NCBI RefSeq assembly: GCF_024346995.1
Contig: NZ_AP024887.1
Coordinates: 1,426,001-1,490,000, forward strand
Source: Vibrio palustris
Lineage (GTDB): Bacteria > Pseudomonadota > Gammaproteobacteria > Enterobacterales > Vibrionaceae
DNA length: 64,000 nt
Direction of reading: 5' to 3'
Shown: piece by piece, positions 35,191-44,202 of the stretch
How the letters are laid out: every line of letters starts with the position of its first letter
How positions within the stretch are numbered: position 1 is the stretch's first letter
Notes under the pieces: model-generated
The model's input: only the letters and a program-made list of their open reading frames with translations
What the model was told of the DNA's origin: nothing
Databases searched by the model: none
Translations under genes and position numbers: made by a program

Positions 35191-36543
35191 CTATGCAAAG
35201 CACGTCTCTGCCCAACGAGCTAAGCCCGCAGTCACTGAACCGAAATCATTGCCAGCAATCACTTCAACATTGGGTAATAATTCGCTGACTGCCTGACGTA
35301 ATATGGGTGATTTAGCAGAGCCTCCAGTCATATAAATGACATCCGGAGTAACACCACTTTGCACAACGGCTTCTTTTACCAAACGCATCATCTTGCTTTT
35401 AGGTGATTCAATCGCTTCCATCATCGCCTCGCGAGTAATCGTCACGTTCACAGTATCTGACAGAAAGTCCAATGATGATTGTATCTCATGGGTTTGTGAT
35501 AACGCGATTTTAGCTTCTTCTGCACGCCTAACGACACCATGTCCTAAAATCGCATGATACAGTTGTAACAAACGGGCAAGCTTTTCTGGCTGTTTCGCTT
35601 GCTTTTTAAGCTCGGCAAGGCGTTTGAGATTCGCTTGTGAATAAAAGTCGGTTTGCGCCGGGACATCATTAATGGCTACTGGATTCCAAAATTGGGTTAT
35701 TGGCATTTCTAAGCCAGAATTCATGAGTGAACCCAAGCCGAACTCTGTCATCATTTGACGAAATGCGAGGTGAATATCTAAATCGTTGCCGCCAACACGT
35801 TGACCGGTATGACCAAGTATCGAGCGAGAGCGATCGGTGTTATATCGATAACTGGGCCCCATTTTCAACATCGAGCAGTCTGTAGTACCACCACCAATAT
35901 CGACAATCAACACCGTTTTATCTTCAGATAATGAGGCTTCAAACTCCAGGCCCGCAGCAACAGGTTCCAATTGAAACTCAACATTTTTAAAGCCGACTCG
36001 GTGCGCTGCACTTAACAAAATCGTTTGTGCTTGTTGATTCGCATCATCACTACCACTGCCTTGGAAGTGCACTGGACGACCTATCACCGCATCGGTGATT
36101 TGGGTGTGTAATTGCTGTTCGCTGCGCTGTTTAATATTCGCCATCATGGCACACACGAGGTCTTCAAAAAATTGTAGTTGAGCATCACGCAACCCTGAGC
36201 TTCCTAAAAAAGATTTAGGCGATTTCACATAGTAAGTAAACTCTGGATCGCTCAGATATTGGTTTAATGCTGCATTACCAAAGGTCATATCATCACGTGT
36301 TAACTCAATGCCTTCTTCTTGATTAAATGCAATAGCTCGTCTGAGTGACGCCTTACGTTCTGGCGTATCGGGTACAATATTATAGAAACGGAATAAACTT
36401 TCTGATACTGATTCTCTGCTCGGGGCTGCCAATGTCGAGGGGATATAAATGTCATCACCTTCAATCGGAATAGGCGTAGGCTGCCCATTATGTATCGAAG
36501 CAACCGAACAACTCGACGTCCCATAATCAAACCCAATAAACAT
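35191..36543 (-). CDS. yegD: Hsp70-family chaperone-like protein YegD
   Basis: A 450-residue Hsp70-type ATPase of exactly the E. coli YegD length. The ATPase phosphate motifs are GFDYGTSSCSVA at the N terminus and VDIGGGTTDCS in the middle; the adenosine motif is MTGGSAKSP near the C terminus. It lacks the substrate-binding domain of DnaK. The open frame runs 38 codons upstream, but GGGGAGAA before ATG 36543 and the family start MFIGFDYG set the start. It is divergent from a DUF2076 gene. Confidence 0.93.
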   Translation of the reverse strand: MFIGFDYGTSSCSVASIHNGQPTPIPIEGDDIYIPSTLAAPSRESVSESLFRFYNIVPDTPERKASLRRAIAFNQEEGIELTRDDMTFGNAALNQYLSDPEFTYYVKSPKSFLGSSGLRDAQLQFFEDLVCAMMANIKQRSEQQLHTQITDAVIGRPVHFQGSGSDDANQQAQTILLSAAHRVGFKNVEFQLEPVAAGLEFEASLSEDKTVLIVDIGGGTTDCSMLKMGPSYRYNTDRSRSILGHTGQRVGGNDLDIHLAFRQMMTEFGLGSLMNSGLEMPITQFWNPVAINDVPAQTDFYSQANLKRLAELKKQAKQPEKLARLLQLYHAILGHGVVRRAEEAKIALSQTHEIQSSLDFLSDTVNVTITREAMMEAIESPKSKMMRLVKEAVVQSGVTPDVIYMTGGSAKSPILRQAVSELLPNVEVIAGNDFGSVTAGLARWAETCFA

Positions 36544-36781
36544 AACATTCTCCCCTAGCTCAAAATAGCTCGCCACTTTACCTGTATTTTTCTCTAAACA
36601 CCACTTTGTGACATCGTCACTTTTAAGCTGTAGTCGACTCATAGCGATACTGGACAAAATGGGTAGCGACCACCCCTTATCAATACGAATATTACATTTC
36701 TAAACACATAAAACTTGAACTCCGTAATACCTTTATAGACTAATAAGTATGACTACTCGATTATACGTATGGGAATAAACG

Positions 36782-37537
36782 ATGGATAAACATACTCAAA
36801 CCGTTATCGATAAGCTCTTTCAACGCCTCGGTCAAGTTGAAAAAGACAATGCTAATCGTGACCGCGACGCAGAGTCTCTTATTGAAAAGCATGTCGTACA
36901 ACAACCTTCGGCCCCCTACTACATGGCGCAAACCATGATTATGCAAGAAGCCACAATTAAACAATTACAAGCTCAAATTGAAACACTTCAAGAGCAGCAA
37001 ACAACAACGTCATCAGGCGGTTTTTTTTCTAACTTATTTGGTGGTAATAATCGTACCAAGCCTAATCCAAGAAGATCTCGTACTTCCTACGGTCGTGGTC
37101 CAGATTTCGGACCAGGGCAATATGGCACACAACCCGGAGGTTATTCACCAGGGTATGGCGGCTATCAAAGAAATAGCAGCTTTTTAGGTGGAGCACTGAA
37201 AACAGCGGCAGGAGTGGCTGGCGGCATGATGTTGGGTAACATGATGATGGATATGTTTTCCAGTCACCGACCGGAAGAAATCGTTGATATTATTAATGAT
37301 GACCCAACTCAAAGTATGGGGTCAGCTAACGATATGATGAATAATTCCGATTTTATGGATAATGGCATGGGCAGTCCTGGGTTTGATAATACTGACCTCG
37401 GCGACCAAGGATTTGCGGATAACAGCATGGACGTCAATGACCCATTTTCAAATGGGTTCGATAATGGCGGGTTCGGTGATAATTTTGATAGTGGTTTCGA
37501 TGGAGGCGGCTTTGGTGATTTTGACGATTTTAGTTAA
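36782..37537 (+). CDS. DUF2076 family protein
   Basis: A 251-residue protein. An N-terminal helical part (about 1-75, DKLFQRLGQVEKDNANRD) is followed by a Gly/Pro/Tyr-rich linker (about 80-135), a hydrophobic glycine/methionine stretch (GAAGVAGGMMLGN type, about 140-160) and a C terminus of Asp/Asn/Gly/Phe repeats (GFDNGGFGDNFDSGFDGGG). This layout is the DUF2076 pattern found near envelope genes. The function is unknown; it may be membrane-associated. The acidic glycine-rich tail is low complexity. Confidence 0.85.
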   Translation: MDKHTQTVIDKLFQRLGQVEKDNANRDRDAESLIEKHVVQQPSAPYYMAQTMIMQEATIKQLQAQIETLQEQQTTTSSGGFFSNLFGGNNRTKPNPRRSRTSYGRGPDFGPGQYGTQPGGYSPGYGGYQRNSSFLGGALKTAAGVAGGMMLGNMMMDMFSSHRPEEIVDIINDDPTQSMGSANDMMNNSDFMDNGMGSPGFDNTDLGDQGFADNSMDVNDPFSNGFDNGGFGDNFDSGFDGGGFGDFDDFS

Positions 37538-37580
37538 ATCTCCAATTCGACTTTACCGCCACGTTTAATCTCTCTGAACG

Positions 37581-37632
37581 CGATAGAAGGCTTGCTATTG
37601 TCTTTATTTAAGTAATAGCGAGCCTTCTATCG
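37581..37632. repeat. Long hairpin at the 3' end of the NYN gene
   Basis: Two 19-bp arms (37581-37599 and 37614-37632) pair at 18 of 19 positions, with one further G-T wobble. The 14-base loop includes the stop codon of the NYN gene at 37604-37606. It lies between convergent genes, so it may act as a bidirectional terminator or an mRNA-end stabiliser. There is no long U tract. Confidence 0.6.
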
Positions 37633-38080
37633 GTATAAACCGTGTCGCAGATTGAATGAGCGCATAAGCGGTTAATGGAGCGACGCCATAAACATCGGTC
37701 ATACAACCATAATTTTTATAGAGACGATCTAATAGTAAACTGAAATCGCCATCTCCGGACAATAAGACAACGGTATCCGCTTGCTGCCCATATTCAACAG
37801 CATCAAGCGTAATTCCAACATCCCAATCCCCTTTCGCCGTACCGTCAGCACGTTGGATAAACGGTTTCGTTTTCACCTCAAAACCAATCGCTCGTAAGAT
37901 ATTTTGAAACTGACGTTGTTTTTCATCCCCACGATCAATGGCATAAGCAATCGCTTTAACAACTTCACGGTTTGCGGTCACTTGGCGCCAAAACGCGTTA
38001 TAATCAAAGTTACATTGGTAGGCTTCGCGAGTGGTGTAATAAACATTTTGAACATCAACTAGGATGACAACCTTTTCCAT
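37604..38080 (-). CDS. NYN-domain (LabA/DUF88) putative ribonuclease
   Basis: A 158-residue single NYN domain. The conserved acidic residues are D9 and N12 in VDVQNVYY, D in KGDWDVGITLDA and the pair in LLSGDGDFSLLL, which together resemble the PIN-like metal site. Members of the family are small endoribonucleases or nucleic-acid-binding regulators. It is a single-gene unit with a long hairpin at its 3' end. Confidence 0.88.
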   Translation of the reverse strand: MEKVVILVDVQNVYYTTREAYQCNFDYNAFWRQVTANREVVKAIAYAIDRGDEKQRQFQNILRAIGFEVKTKPFIQRADGTAKGDWDVGITLDAVEYGQQADTVVLLSGDGDFSLLLDRLYKNYGCMTDVYGVAPLTAYALIQSATRFIPIEGSLLLK

Positions 38081-38200
38081 GGAGAGAACCTTTCGACAAA
38101 AAGCTGACTATACCATATTCATGCCTTAACCAAGACAGTACGAGTGGTATGTTTGACACCGCGACCAAGCTGTATTGATAACGATGCTATGTCAGCGTAT

Positions 38201-38230
38201 AAAAAAATTCCTCCTAACAAGTAGGAGGAA
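38201..38230 (-). terminator. Terminator of the small secreted-protein gene
   Basis: TTCCTCCTA / TAGGAGGAA stem with loop ACAAG. The A run at 38201-38207 gives a U tract for leftward transcripts, so it belongs to the gene ending at 38368. Confidence 0.75.
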
Positions 38231-38367
38231 ATAAACACAAAGGCAGTAATAAGAGTGTTGATGATAATCATTGATTAATCAAGGAGTCAGCGGTTTTACC
38301 AAGTCAATATGCATAAGAATGTTAACAACGTCCCAATCCAGCACCGAGAATTCCTATATTTCGACAG

Positions 38368-38700
38368 TTAATGTCTCAGTGGCATGCCATCTTCACCGTA
38401 CAACATCTCACGATTTTGCTTAGCTGCCTGACTTTCCTTTTGATTAACTACTGCACGTTGCTGTTTACGCCGCAATTGGGCGCGTTCAGAGGCGCTCATT
38501 ATCTTACTGCGTGAAGCGCTGGTCGATTTGGAGTCATTGCTTTTTTTATTCTCACTATCATGCCGTTGATATTGTGGATTTTTTGGATCCATCATTGCTC
38601 CCCCCATCATATTGTGAGCAGATGGATTCATATAAGCAAACACCTCTGGTGATAGCAAAGCGGCTGTCAAAAGCAAAGCTTTTATAGTCATCATTTTCAT
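38368..38700 (-). CDS. Small secreted hypothetical protein
   Basis: A 110-residue protein with signal peptide (MKMMTIKALLLTAALL, cleavage after AFA at about 22). The mature part is hydrophilic, first methionine-rich (NMMGGAMMDP), then Lys/Ser/Arg/Gln-rich and probably disordered. No domain is recognised. The Met-rich stretch might bind metal, but that is only a guess. Start ATG 38700 follows AGGAG. Confidence 0.7.
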   Translation of the reverse strand: MKMMTIKALLLTAALLSPEVFAYMNPSAHNMMGGAMMDPKNPQYQRHDSENKKSNDSKSTSASRSKIMSASERAQLRRKQQRAVVNQKESQAAKQNREMLYGEDGMPLRH

Positions 38701-38992
38701 CGTGTTACTCCTATCATGCCGACTCTTTTATGCACGTGAATGATCTATCTCTAAAACGGAGGAAGAAGCACTAGCTTCACTCACATAACATTATGATATT
38801 CGGTAAGTACTGCAATATATGCTCAACTTAATACACGCAGGGCATGCTTAGCAAATTTTTTATACGCCCAGTTATATACTCGAGAGTCTCTTGATACCCT
38901 TCAATCTGGTCTTTTATTTTGTCTAGCATTGCTATGTGTATACGCCAATGGTCTAATAGCAGGGAACCATTGATAAAAACGGTAAATTAAGC

Positions 38993-40417
38993 ATGCAACA
39001 GGATCACCAGCCAACTTTCTTTTTCTTTGACTATGAAACGTGGGGAACCAGTCCCGCTAAAGATCGGCCAAGCCAGTTCGCAGGGATTCGCACAGACAAA
39101 GATTTCAATATCATTGGCGAACCTGTCGTTCTGTATTGTCAATTGCCTGCAGATTATTTACCCAACCCTGAAGCGGCGTTAGTAACAGGCATTAAACCTC
39201 AGCTAGCAATGCAGAAAGGTGTTCCAGAGCCCGAGTTTATCCAAAAAATTTATCAAGAACTCGCCACACCAAACACCACGAGTGTTGGTTATAATAACAT
39301 TCGTTTTGATGATGAAGTGACGCGTTATACCTCATACCGCAATTTTCTAGACCCTTATGAATGGGCGTACAAAAACGGCAATTCTCGTTGGGATCTGTTA
39401 GATGTAATGCGTGCTTGTCATGCATTGCGTCCTGAAGGCATCACATGGCCCCAAAATGAGGAAGGCTATCCTAGCTTTAAACTCGAACATTTATCGAAAG
39501 AAAATGGTATTGAGCACGAAAATGCCCATGATGCATTAGCCGATGTCATCGCCACAATTGAAATGGCCAAAAAGGTCAAACAAGCTCAACCAAAATTATT
39601 TGAGTATTTCTATAGCATGCGCAATAAGCGTCCATTGAACGATTTAATCGATATCGTTAATATGACGCCACTAATGCATGTATCGGGTATGCTGGGTCGT
39701 GACTGTCAATATACAAGTTGGATAGTCCCAATAGCTTGGCACCCTACCAATAAAAACGCGGTTATTGTGGTCGACTTAGCCAAAGATCCACAGGTTATCT
39801 TAGATCTCTCTGCCGAAGATTTACTAACGCGCCTTTACACTAAGAAAAATGACCTAGCGCTTGACGAATCGCCCGTTCCGGTAAAATTAGTGCATATCAA
39901 CAAGTGTCCAATTTTAGCGCCAGCAAAAACCCTCACTGCCGATAACGCCGCGCATATTGGTATTGACCGTCAGCAGTGTTTAGCGAATCTAGCGCTATTA
40001 CGTGACCACCCAGAAGTCCGAGAAAAGCTGGTGAATCTTTTTGCGCACGAACGTGAATTTCCAGCCAATGATGACGTTGATACGCAACTATATAATGGCT
40101 TTTTTTCGCCTGCGGATAAAGCGGCTATGGCCATCATCCGAGACAGTCATCCGGAAAATCTCGGCGCATTGGACATCCAGTTTAGCGATCCTCGTATTGA
40201 ACCATTATTGTTCCGATACCGTGCTCGCAACTTTCCTTGGACATTAAGTGAAAGCGAGCAACATCGCTGGAAAAATCATTGTCGCGATTACTTCGAAAAC
40301 AATATTGAATCTTATATGCTCAACTTAGAAAACCTAGTGCATGAGCACGAAAGCGACACCCATAAAATGGCACTGCTCAAAGCGGTGTATCAATACGTAG
40401 AACATATTGCTTCTTAA
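38993..40417 (+). CDS. sbcB: Exodeoxyribonuclease I
   Basis: A 474-residue 3'-5' single-strand DNA exonuclease involved in recombination and mismatch repair. The DEDDh motifs are visible: FFFDYETWG (Asp, Glu), VGYNNIRFDDE, and NAHDALADV (His, Asp). The downstream SH3-like and C-terminal helical regions are of the usual SbcB length. The first codons match the family start. It is followed 18 bp later by the yohJ-like gene. Confidence 0.95.
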   Translation: MQQDHQPTFFFFDYETWGTSPAKDRPSQFAGIRTDKDFNIIGEPVVLYCQLPADYLPNPEAALVTGIKPQLAMQKGVPEPEFIQKIYQELATPNTTSVGYNNIRFDDEVTRYTSYRNFLDPYEWAYKNGNSRWDLLDVMRACHALRPEGITWPQNEEGYPSFKLEHLSKENGIEHENAHDALADVIATIEMAKKVKQAQPKLFEYFYSMRNKRPLNDLIDIVNMTPLMHVSGMLGRDCQYTSWIVPIAWHPTNKNAVIVVDLAKDPQVILDLSAEDLLTRLYTKKNDLALDESPVPVKLVHINKCPILAPAKTLTADNAAHIGIDRQQCLANLALLRDHPEVREKLVNLFAHEREFPANDDVDTQLYNGFFSPADKAAMAIIRDSHPENLGALDIQFSDPRIEPLLFRYRARNFPWTLSESEQHRWKNHCRDYFENNIESYMLNLENLVHEHESDTHKMALLKAVYQYVEHIAS

Positions 40418-40435
40418 CTTTACGATCTCCATATT

Positions 40436-40825
40436 ATGCCTAAAACATTATTGCAATATTGCGTTTCTTTCGCCTTAATTTATCTGTGTCTTATCATTGG
40501 TAATTGGATTCAAAATGCGTTAGATATCGCTATTCCTGGTAGCATCTTTGGTATGTTGGTGTTATTCGCTCTGCTCGTCAGCGGCATAGCTCCAGTAAAT
40601 TGGGTCAAACCGGGGTGTCACTTTTTTATTCGTTATATGATGCTGCTATTTGTGCCCATCAGTGTCGGACTCATGGATCACTTTGATCTCATGCTCAATA
40701 ATGCATGGGCTATTTTAGCCAGTGCCATTGGTGGAACCCTCATTGTGCTACTGACATCGAGTGTGATACTCGATAAATATATAACGCAAAAAGAACAACA
40801 ATCAATCCATAAGGAGCGCGACTAA
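40436..40825 (+). CDS. yohJ: CidA/LrgA-family membrane protein
   Basis: A 129-residue protein with four TM segments and the CidA/LrgA motif [13 protein letters not shown] and [11 protein letters not shown]. Members form membrane pores linked to murein hydrolase export or transport of small metabolites. In E. coli yohJ-yohK-cdd lie in this order; the same order here supports the name. The stop overlaps the next start by one base (TAATG). Confidence 0.85.
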   Translation: MPKTLLQYCVSFALIYLCLIIGNWIQNALDIAIPGSIFGMLVLFALLVSGIAPVNWVKPGCHFFIRYMMLLFVPISVGLMDHFDLMLNNAWAILASAIGGTLIVLLTSSVILDKYITQKEQQSIHKERD

Positions 40826-41511
40826 TGTGGATTATTGCGACGATTGTGGCGTACTTTTTGTGCCGCTGGCTAGGCGCAAAAATTTCATCACCACTGGCCA
40901 ACCCATTATTGATGTGCATAGCATTACTAATAAGCTTATTAATGGTATTACACGTCCCTTTTCAAACATACTATGCCGATAATATCTATCTAAGCCAACT
41001 TTTAGGTCCAGCGGTGGTCGCCTTAGCTTTCCCTCTTTATGAACAGTTGCCGCAAATTCGTGCTAACTGGCGGATTATTTTGTTGGCGTGCACCTTGAGC
41101 AGCATTATGTCGATGCTTACGGCCAGTATCATTGCCGTGCTGTTACATACTGATGTACATCTCATCGCCTCTTTGATGGCAAAATCCGTAACGACTCCAA
41201 TTGCAATGGAAGTCGCGAGAAACCTTGGTGGAGAACCGTCAATTGCAGCGATCGTCGTCATGCTCGTCGGACTATTTGGCGCGATTATGGGCTACCCTAT
41301 TTTCCGGTTTTTTAACATTGAGCATTCACTGGCTAAGGGATTATCCATGGGGTCCGTCTCGCACGCACTCGGTACAGCCACCTGCGCTGAAACAAATGCT
41401 AGAGATGGCGCATTCAGTTCATTAGCTTTAGTACTATGTGGCGTTATCACATCGATTCTCGCCCCTTTCTTATTCACATTGGTCTTATGGCTTAACCAAC
41501 TATTGAATTAA
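40825..41511 (+). CDS. yohK: LrgB-family membrane protein
   Basis: A 228-residue membrane protein with about seven TM segments and the LrgB signatures ALAFPLYEQLPQIRANW and MAKSVTTPIAMEVA, plus the GSVSHALGTA segment. It functions with the preceding CidA/LrgA partner. Coupled translation with yohJ. It lies upstream of cdd, but a 169-bp gap with a CRP site separates the two. Confidence 0.88.
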   Translation: MWIIATIVAYFLCRWLGAKISSPLANPLLMCIALLISLLMVLHVPFQTYYADNIYLSQLLGPAVVALAFPLYEQLPQIRANWRIILLACTLSSIMSMLTASIIAVLLHTDVHLIASLMAKSVTTPIAMEVARNLGGEPSIAAIVVMLVGLFGAIMGYPIFRFFNIEHSLAKGLSMGSVSHALGTATCAETNARDGAFSSLALVLCGVITSILAPFLFTLVLWLNQLLN

Positions 41512-41608
41512 GCGACACCAAAAATGCGTTAACAACGTTGGCGTTTTAGATTTATTCGATGTGATTTAGAGCAACTAATGTAATTAACAACCCAGTTCTC
41601 ATCAAAAT

Positions 41609-41624
41609 TGTGACGTGAATCACT
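41609..41624 (+). promoter_or_regulatory. CRP-binding site before cdd
   Basis: TGTGACGTGAATCACT fits the CRP consensus TGTGA-N6-TCACA at 9 of 10 core positions. It lies 57 bp before the cdd start, in line with CRP/CytR control of cdd in enterobacteria. Confidence 0.75.
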
Positions 41625-41680
41625 TCATTGATTGATACATCCCCTAAACTGATCATCCATAATCAATCTAGGATGCTCCA

Positions 41681-42577
41681 ATGAAAGAGTTACTCGAGCA
41701 GGCACTAAGCCGTCTACCAGAGTCTATCGCCGACTCCCTAACTCCGATTGTTTTAGCCGACGATTTTGACGCGACAATCTCTAGTCTTCAATTTGATACA
41801 CTTCTCCATCGCTCTGGCTTCACGGATGCGGATTTGCGCGTCGCGCTGCTGCCTTTAGCGGCATGCTACGCTCATGTACCTATCTCGCAGTTTTTTGTTG
41901 GTGCTATTGTACGTGGCTTAAGTGGCACTTTATATTTTGGCGCCAATATGGAGTTTTCTGGAGTGCAATTAGGCCAATCGATTCATGCTGAGCAAGCGGG
42001 AATTAGCCATGCATGGATGAAAGGTGAAACCGGGATCAAAGACGTGACGGTCAATCACACTCCGTGTGGTCATTGCCGACAGTTTATGAATGAATTAACC
42101 ACAGCCCCGTCACTGAATATTCAGTTACCCCAGCGCGAAGAACTATCACTGCAACATTATTTACCCGAGTCATTTGGGCCTGACGATTTAGGCATAAAAC
42201 AACGCCTTATGGATCCAGCCGATCGTCACTTTGACTATGCATTTGAAGAGCCACTGTTACAAGATGCTTTAGCTGCATTAAGCATAAGCCATGCTCCTTA
42301 CACTAAAAACTTCAGTGGTATCGCCCTGAGCGCCGTTAATGGTGAGGTTTTCAAAGGCGCCTATGCAGAAAACGCGGCTTTTAATCCAAGTTTACCACCA
42401 CTGCAAGTGGCGCTGGTACAAATGCGTATGGCAGGTCTTGAATTTTCACAGGTTACGCACGTAGCATTGGTCGAAATGGCCAATACGCCCATTAGCCACT
42501 TGGATACCACACAAGCTACGCTTGATGGATTAAATCCTGATATTGAATTTAGCTATGCCGAAGTGCCTAAAGAATAA
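41681..42577 (+). CDS. cdd: Cytidine deaminase
   Basis: A 298-residue dimeric-type cytidine deaminase with two deaminase-fold domains. The catalytic zinc site is in the N-terminal domain: HAEQAG (His, Glu) and TPCGHC (two Cys). It converts cytidine and deoxycytidine to uridine derivatives. Length matches the E. coli long form. A CRP site lies in its promoter. The [14 protein letters not shown] stretch confirms the family. Confidence 0.96.
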   Translation: MKELLEQALSRLPESIADSLTPIVLADDFDATISSLQFDTLLHRSGFTDADLRVALLPLAACYAHVPISQFFVGAIVRGLSGTLYFGANMEFSGVQLGQSIHAEQAGISHAWMKGETGIKDVTVNHTPCGHCRQFMNELTTAPSLNIQLPQREELSLQHYLPESFGPDDLGIKQRLMDPADRHFDYAFEEPLLQDALAALSISHAPYTKNFSGIALSAVNGEVFKGAYAENAAFNPSLPPLQVALVQMRMAGLEFSQVTHVALVEMANTPISHLDTTQATLDGLNPDIEFSYAEVPKE

Positions 42578-42607
42578 CCGCATTTAGACAGGCAATACCA
42601 TAACAAT

Positions 42608-42645
42608 AAAGCCCTTGCACGAGTATTCGTGCAAGGGCTTTCGTT
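42608..42645. terminator. Terminator between cdd and the DUF393 gene
   Basis: A perfect 15-bp stem AAAGCCCTTGCACGA / TCGTGCAAGGGCTTT around a 4-base loop. The flanking A/T runs are short. It serves the two convergent genes. Confidence 0.8.
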
Positions 42646-42664
42646 ATTACAGCGCAGTAATTCA

Positions 42665-43060
42665 TTATTTTTTCGTTGAACACTGTCCATTGTCGCAGCG
42701 AGATGTACCGGTAAATAAAAACGAAATACGGTAACGATGGCGCGCGAAAAAGAAATAGCACCAATCAGCCACTGGACGAATCAATCGCCAACGTAAAGGC
42801 GCATATAGCCAGCCTCGACCAACCATTTGCCATGCTTTATGTACAGCATCCAGTCCTAATAACAAACGGCCTTGTTTATCTACCGCATGTAAGATTTCAC
42901 TCGCACTCACCGGATCGATATCGGGAAACTGAGCAAACTCTTCACTGTGTAGATCGACTAAGTGCAGACGTTGCTGAGTATCGAGTTTACGTAGGTGGTT
43001 CATTTCTTTCGCACACAAAGGACAAGTTCCATCATAAAATACGATTAATGACGTCATCAT
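42665..43060 (-). CDS. DUF393 (thiol-disulfide oxidoreductase DCC) family protein
   Basis: A 131-residue DCC/DUF393 protein with the signature FYDGTCPLCAKEM (CxxC) and the family WLYAPLRW region and a hydrophobic C-terminal part. Members are thioredoxin-fold redox proteins of unknown target. The frame is open upstream, but ATG ATG at 43060 after AGGGGTGA matches the family start. It lies 59 bp downstream of the 2H-phosphoesterase gene on the same strand. Confidence 0.88.
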   Translation of the reverse strand: MMTSLIVFYDGTCPLCAKEMNHLRKLDTQQRLHLVDLHSEEFAQFPDIDPVSASEILHAVDKQGRLLLGLDAVHKAWQMVGRGWLYAPLRWRLIRPVADWCYFFFARHRYRISFLFTGTSRCDNGQCSTKK

Positions 43061-43118
43061 TTCACCCCTAGTCGTGTGTTGAATTGATCTACACTGTAGC
43101 ACACCTATCCCTGACTCA

Positions 43119-43805
43119 CTATGGCTGCGCGGGCGAGAAACGATATTCACCTAAAATGGTTTTTTGCTGCCCCCATTTATCGGTCACCCCCACGCCGATT
43201 CCCACAATTTTACCATGAGCTTGAGGGGGTGTTTTTTCCATGGCTTGTGCAAATTTCGCTAATTTCGGGTTCTTCTCTGCCCCCACTAGCGTCAAGTGAG
43301 GCGCGAAATTTTGAAATACATTCGGACTTCCGTAACGTTCAAATGCAGATTGTTTATTTGGAAACGCCTTTACCCAATTCGGCATCTCAGGATTTGGCGA
43401 ACGCAGCGGCTCCATCGCCAACGTTATTTCATCGGCTAACCGTTGTAGTGCTGCGTTTTGGTCGACATCGACAAATGCCCAGTGACCTTTAGTGACCGTC
43501 ACACCATGTGCCGAGATGGGGAATGCTTGATGAGTCTGTGCAAATTGCTGCGCAATCTGCGTAATTCGCTCTTTTGCAGACACTGGGAAATCCGTGAGAT
43601 ACAAGGTAATGTGCACGGGTTTACCTTGACGGTAAAAGCTCTCTATACCATAAGAGTGCAACGTTTCACTGGTTTCTTTTACCACGTTGACAACATTATC
43701 TGAAGGTATCGCAAAGATATCAATACTCTCAGCCTGTACCATCGCGGGTAATACCGCCATCCCACTAACGAAACACGTAACCACTGTAGCTTTCATCCTT
43801 GACAT
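43119..43805 (-). CDS. Exported 2H phosphoesterase (2'-5' RNA ligase-like)
   Basis: A 228-residue protein with a Sec signal peptide (basic start, hydrophobic core, cleavage after VQA near residue 25) and the two HxT motifs of the 2H phosphoesterase superfamily: H65-I-T67 and H170-L-T172. These are catalytic in LigT and cyclic phosphodiesterases. Most bacterial members act on RNA in the cytoplasm; an export signal suggests this one acts on an extracellular or periplasmic cyclic nucleotide or other phosphodiester. The Shine-Dalgarno TGAGGAAA precedes the start. Confidence 0.85.
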   Translation of the reverse strand: MSRMKATVVTCFVSGMAVLPAMVQAESIDIFAIPSDNVVNVVKETSETLHSYGIESFYRQGKPVHITLYLTDFPVSAKERITQIAQQFAQTHQAFPISAHGVTVTKGHWAFVDVDQNAALQRLADEITLAMEPLRSPNPEMPNWVKAFPNKQSAFERYGSPNVFQNFAPHLTLVGAEKNPKLAKFAQAMEKTPPQAHGKIVGIGVGVTDKWGQQKTILGEYRFSPAQP

Positions 43806-44202
43806 AATTTCCTCATAGATATCAAATTTAATAATAGCGAGTTTAACCCAATCAATCTGTGATTGGATATCTGGATTTCTTCGTTAACCTACTGACGGTA
43901 AGATAGAATTCTCTGTACGTTTTGCATAAGCAAGAATATACGGTTTGCATATGACATTCTAGTGATGACGAAATTAACGATGCCCTTTAGGACGAGTATA
44001 GAGACACACGATAGAGCGCGGCGTTTCAATAGCATAGAACGCGATGAAACGTCATAAACAACGTCAGGATTCACTGATAAGGTTGCCTTGAATAGTATCT
44101 ATACCCATTAAAAACTTGTTGCGCAAACGTTTGCTTTTTACATTAAAATCCGTATGATGTGCCGTGTTTATTACTTAGCATTACACATTGGGAAGGACTT
44201 TT
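43806..44202 (+). other. 397-bp divergent region before purT
   Basis: Contains the promoter of the exported 2H gene on the left and the purT promoter on the right. Apart from the purT PurR box and -35/-10 elements (listed separately), I see no open frame or repeat. Confidence 0.6.
44121..44136 (+). promoter_or_regulatory. PurR box overlapping the purT promoter
   Basis: GCGCAAACGTTTGCTT matches the PurR consensus ACGCAAACGTTTGCGT with changes only at the first, and last two or so, positions. It overlaps a -35-like TTGCTT (44131-44136) spaced 16 bp from a -10-like TATGAT (44153-44158), so PurR would block RNA polymerase. Confidence 0.85.
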
